A stretch of 59,775 bases of DNA from Sergeia podlipaevii (Eukaryota; Euglenozoa; Kinetoplastea; Trypanosomatida; Trypanosomatidae): the NCBI GenBank assembly GCA_030849805.1, contig JASANZ010002164.1, positions 1-59,775 on the forward strand, read 5' to 3'. Shown one piece after another: positions 58,823-59,775 of this stretch (its first letter is position 1; each line of letters starts with the position of its first letter). Made by a program: the position numbers and the translations under genes. Below the pieces are notes generated by a model, which did no database searches, was not told the origin of the DNA, and was given only the letters and a program-made list of their open reading frames with translations.

Positions 58823-59775
58823 AGCACTTCCTCTCGCACACACGAAGCACACACAACATCCTCCATGCCTCTCTCTATCTTCTAGGTGAAATGACGTGTG
58901 TACCGAATGTCGGTGGGGGGGGGGCATGACTAACTTCTTCTTTGCACCGGGGAAAGTAGGAATTTCAAAAAAAAAGGAAAAAGAAAAAACACAAGAAAAA
59001 GGGAGTAGGTGTGTGATGTGTGGAGGATGAGCTATGGAAAGGAAGGTACACTGATATTTTACCCTTTATTTCTCCATTAGGAAATGATTCGCTCACTATC
59101 GTACATGTACTTTTTTGTCGTCTTGTCTGAGCTTGTATATATACTAATCATATTTGCCTTGTCTTTTGGAGCTAGACCTGCATGGTAACTTGGAAATATT
59201 TTCCCCTTCACTTGCTATTTTTCAATAGTTTGTATTTTATATATTGGTACTCATCTTTTCTATGAACATGTACTATGGGGCTTATGAACAGAATGAATTG
59301 CCCTTGGACTTTTTTTTTGCTGCTGTTGTTGTTGCTATGCAGGATTGCACGTCTTGGTGCACCAACTTGACCGTCTTTTCAATTGAATGTAAAATAAACT
59401 TTGAGAAAACAGCAACAAAAAATATATATACAAAAAATACACAAACACAAGACGGTAGTCTGAAAGGGAAGGATGGGTAAAATTAAGTGGTTTTGGCTGA
59501 AACGAGTGCAGTACTATCCACATCATATGTAGATAATGGCGCAAGAGCTTGCTCTTCTTATCCGAATATTACTATTATTATTATTATTGTGAGGCTCACC
59601 GTTTTTTGTTTTCTTCTTCTTTCATAGTGAGATATGAGATTATGATGATTTTTACCGGCTTGACTAAACAATTATGTGTCTTTCACTTCTCTCTCTCTCT
59701 CTCTCTCTAGCTATGTGTTGCACAGAGTTTTATGTTTTCTTTCTCTTCTTCTTACTCACGCAACACAAACAAGCA
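58823..59775 (+). other. 3' region to window end, with G10 run and microsatellites
   Basis: Gene-free. A run of ten G lies at 58915-58924. A short ATT repeat lies near 59571-59588 and a TC repeat at 59688-59708. The last part looks like the 5' signal of a further + strand gene whose body lies outside. A 78-residue open frame at 59244-59480 is not believed. Confidence 0.5.
59688..59710 (+). promoter_or_regulatory. trans-splice acceptor of the next gene
   Basis: A TC repeat directly followed by AG at 59709-59710. ATG codons at 59713 and 59731 are open to the window end, but the sequence after them is again pyrimidine-rich, so a later acceptor and start beyond the window are equally possible. 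Confidence 0.45.

Noticed and set aside
1..59775. tRNA genes, rRNA genes, spliced-leader arrays, cis-introns, retroelements and CRISPR arrays
   Set aside because: I looked for B-box-like GGTTC sequences on both strands in the gaps, for the spliced-leader sequence and for direct repeats with spacers, and found none that was convincing. A covariance-model scan would be more sensitive.

Overview
The window is nuclear DNA of a trypanosomatid (kinetoplastid) flagellate; the genus cannot be fixed from sequence alone. Every credible gene (24 complete ones) lies on the + strand without introns, as in a polycistronic transcription unit. Most starts are preceded by a pyrimidine-rich tract and an AG, the signal for spliced-leader trans-splicing. 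Several candidate frames stay open upstream of their first ATG; because this is a eukaryote, ATG starts are used throughout.

Left block (1-19.5 kb): an MRB1590-like ABC-class ATPase, a protein with CxxC pairs, an IKS-family protein kinase, two unknown proteins, an NSUN6-type tRNA/RNA cytosine-5 methyltransferase, a Rab3GAP catalytic subunit and another unknown protein.

Boundary block (19.5-22.0 kb): a gene-free 2.6 kb. It opens with a CA-rich stretch (85 C against 20 G in 19621-19860), passes into an A-free G-rich tandem repeat, and continues as GT-rich DNA (94 G against 20 C in 20161-20400) with runs of nine and eleven G. This mirror-image skew resembles RNA polymerase II transcription start regions of trypanosomes, although genes on both sides point the same way. 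It is the most unusual part of the window.

Middle block (22.0-45.4 kb): EFHC1/Rib72-like flagellar protein, mitochondrial release factor 1 with a non-standard codon-recognition tripeptide, a membrane methyltransferase/reductase-like protein, a small tail-anchored protein, an unknown protein, a DEDDh exonuclease, IFT38/CLUAP1, Ran GTPase, DNA polymerase delta subunit 2, an SF3A1-like splicing factor, the GPN3 GTPase, a putative mitochondrial protein and TAP42/IGBP1.

Right block (46.1-58.8 kb): a 914-residue putative mitochondrial protein, a 2532-residue ASH/MSP-domain flagellar protein of the DLEC1/HYDIN type, and an EF-hand protein. The window ends in what looks like the trans-splice signal of the next gene. 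The genes do not form one pathway, which is usual for polycistronic units; recurring themes are the flagellum (EFHC1, IFT38, DLEC1-like), the mitochondrion (MRB1590-like, mtRF1, exonuclease, two unknowns) and RNA handling. No tRNA, rRNA, spliced-leader array, transposon or CRISPR array was recognised.
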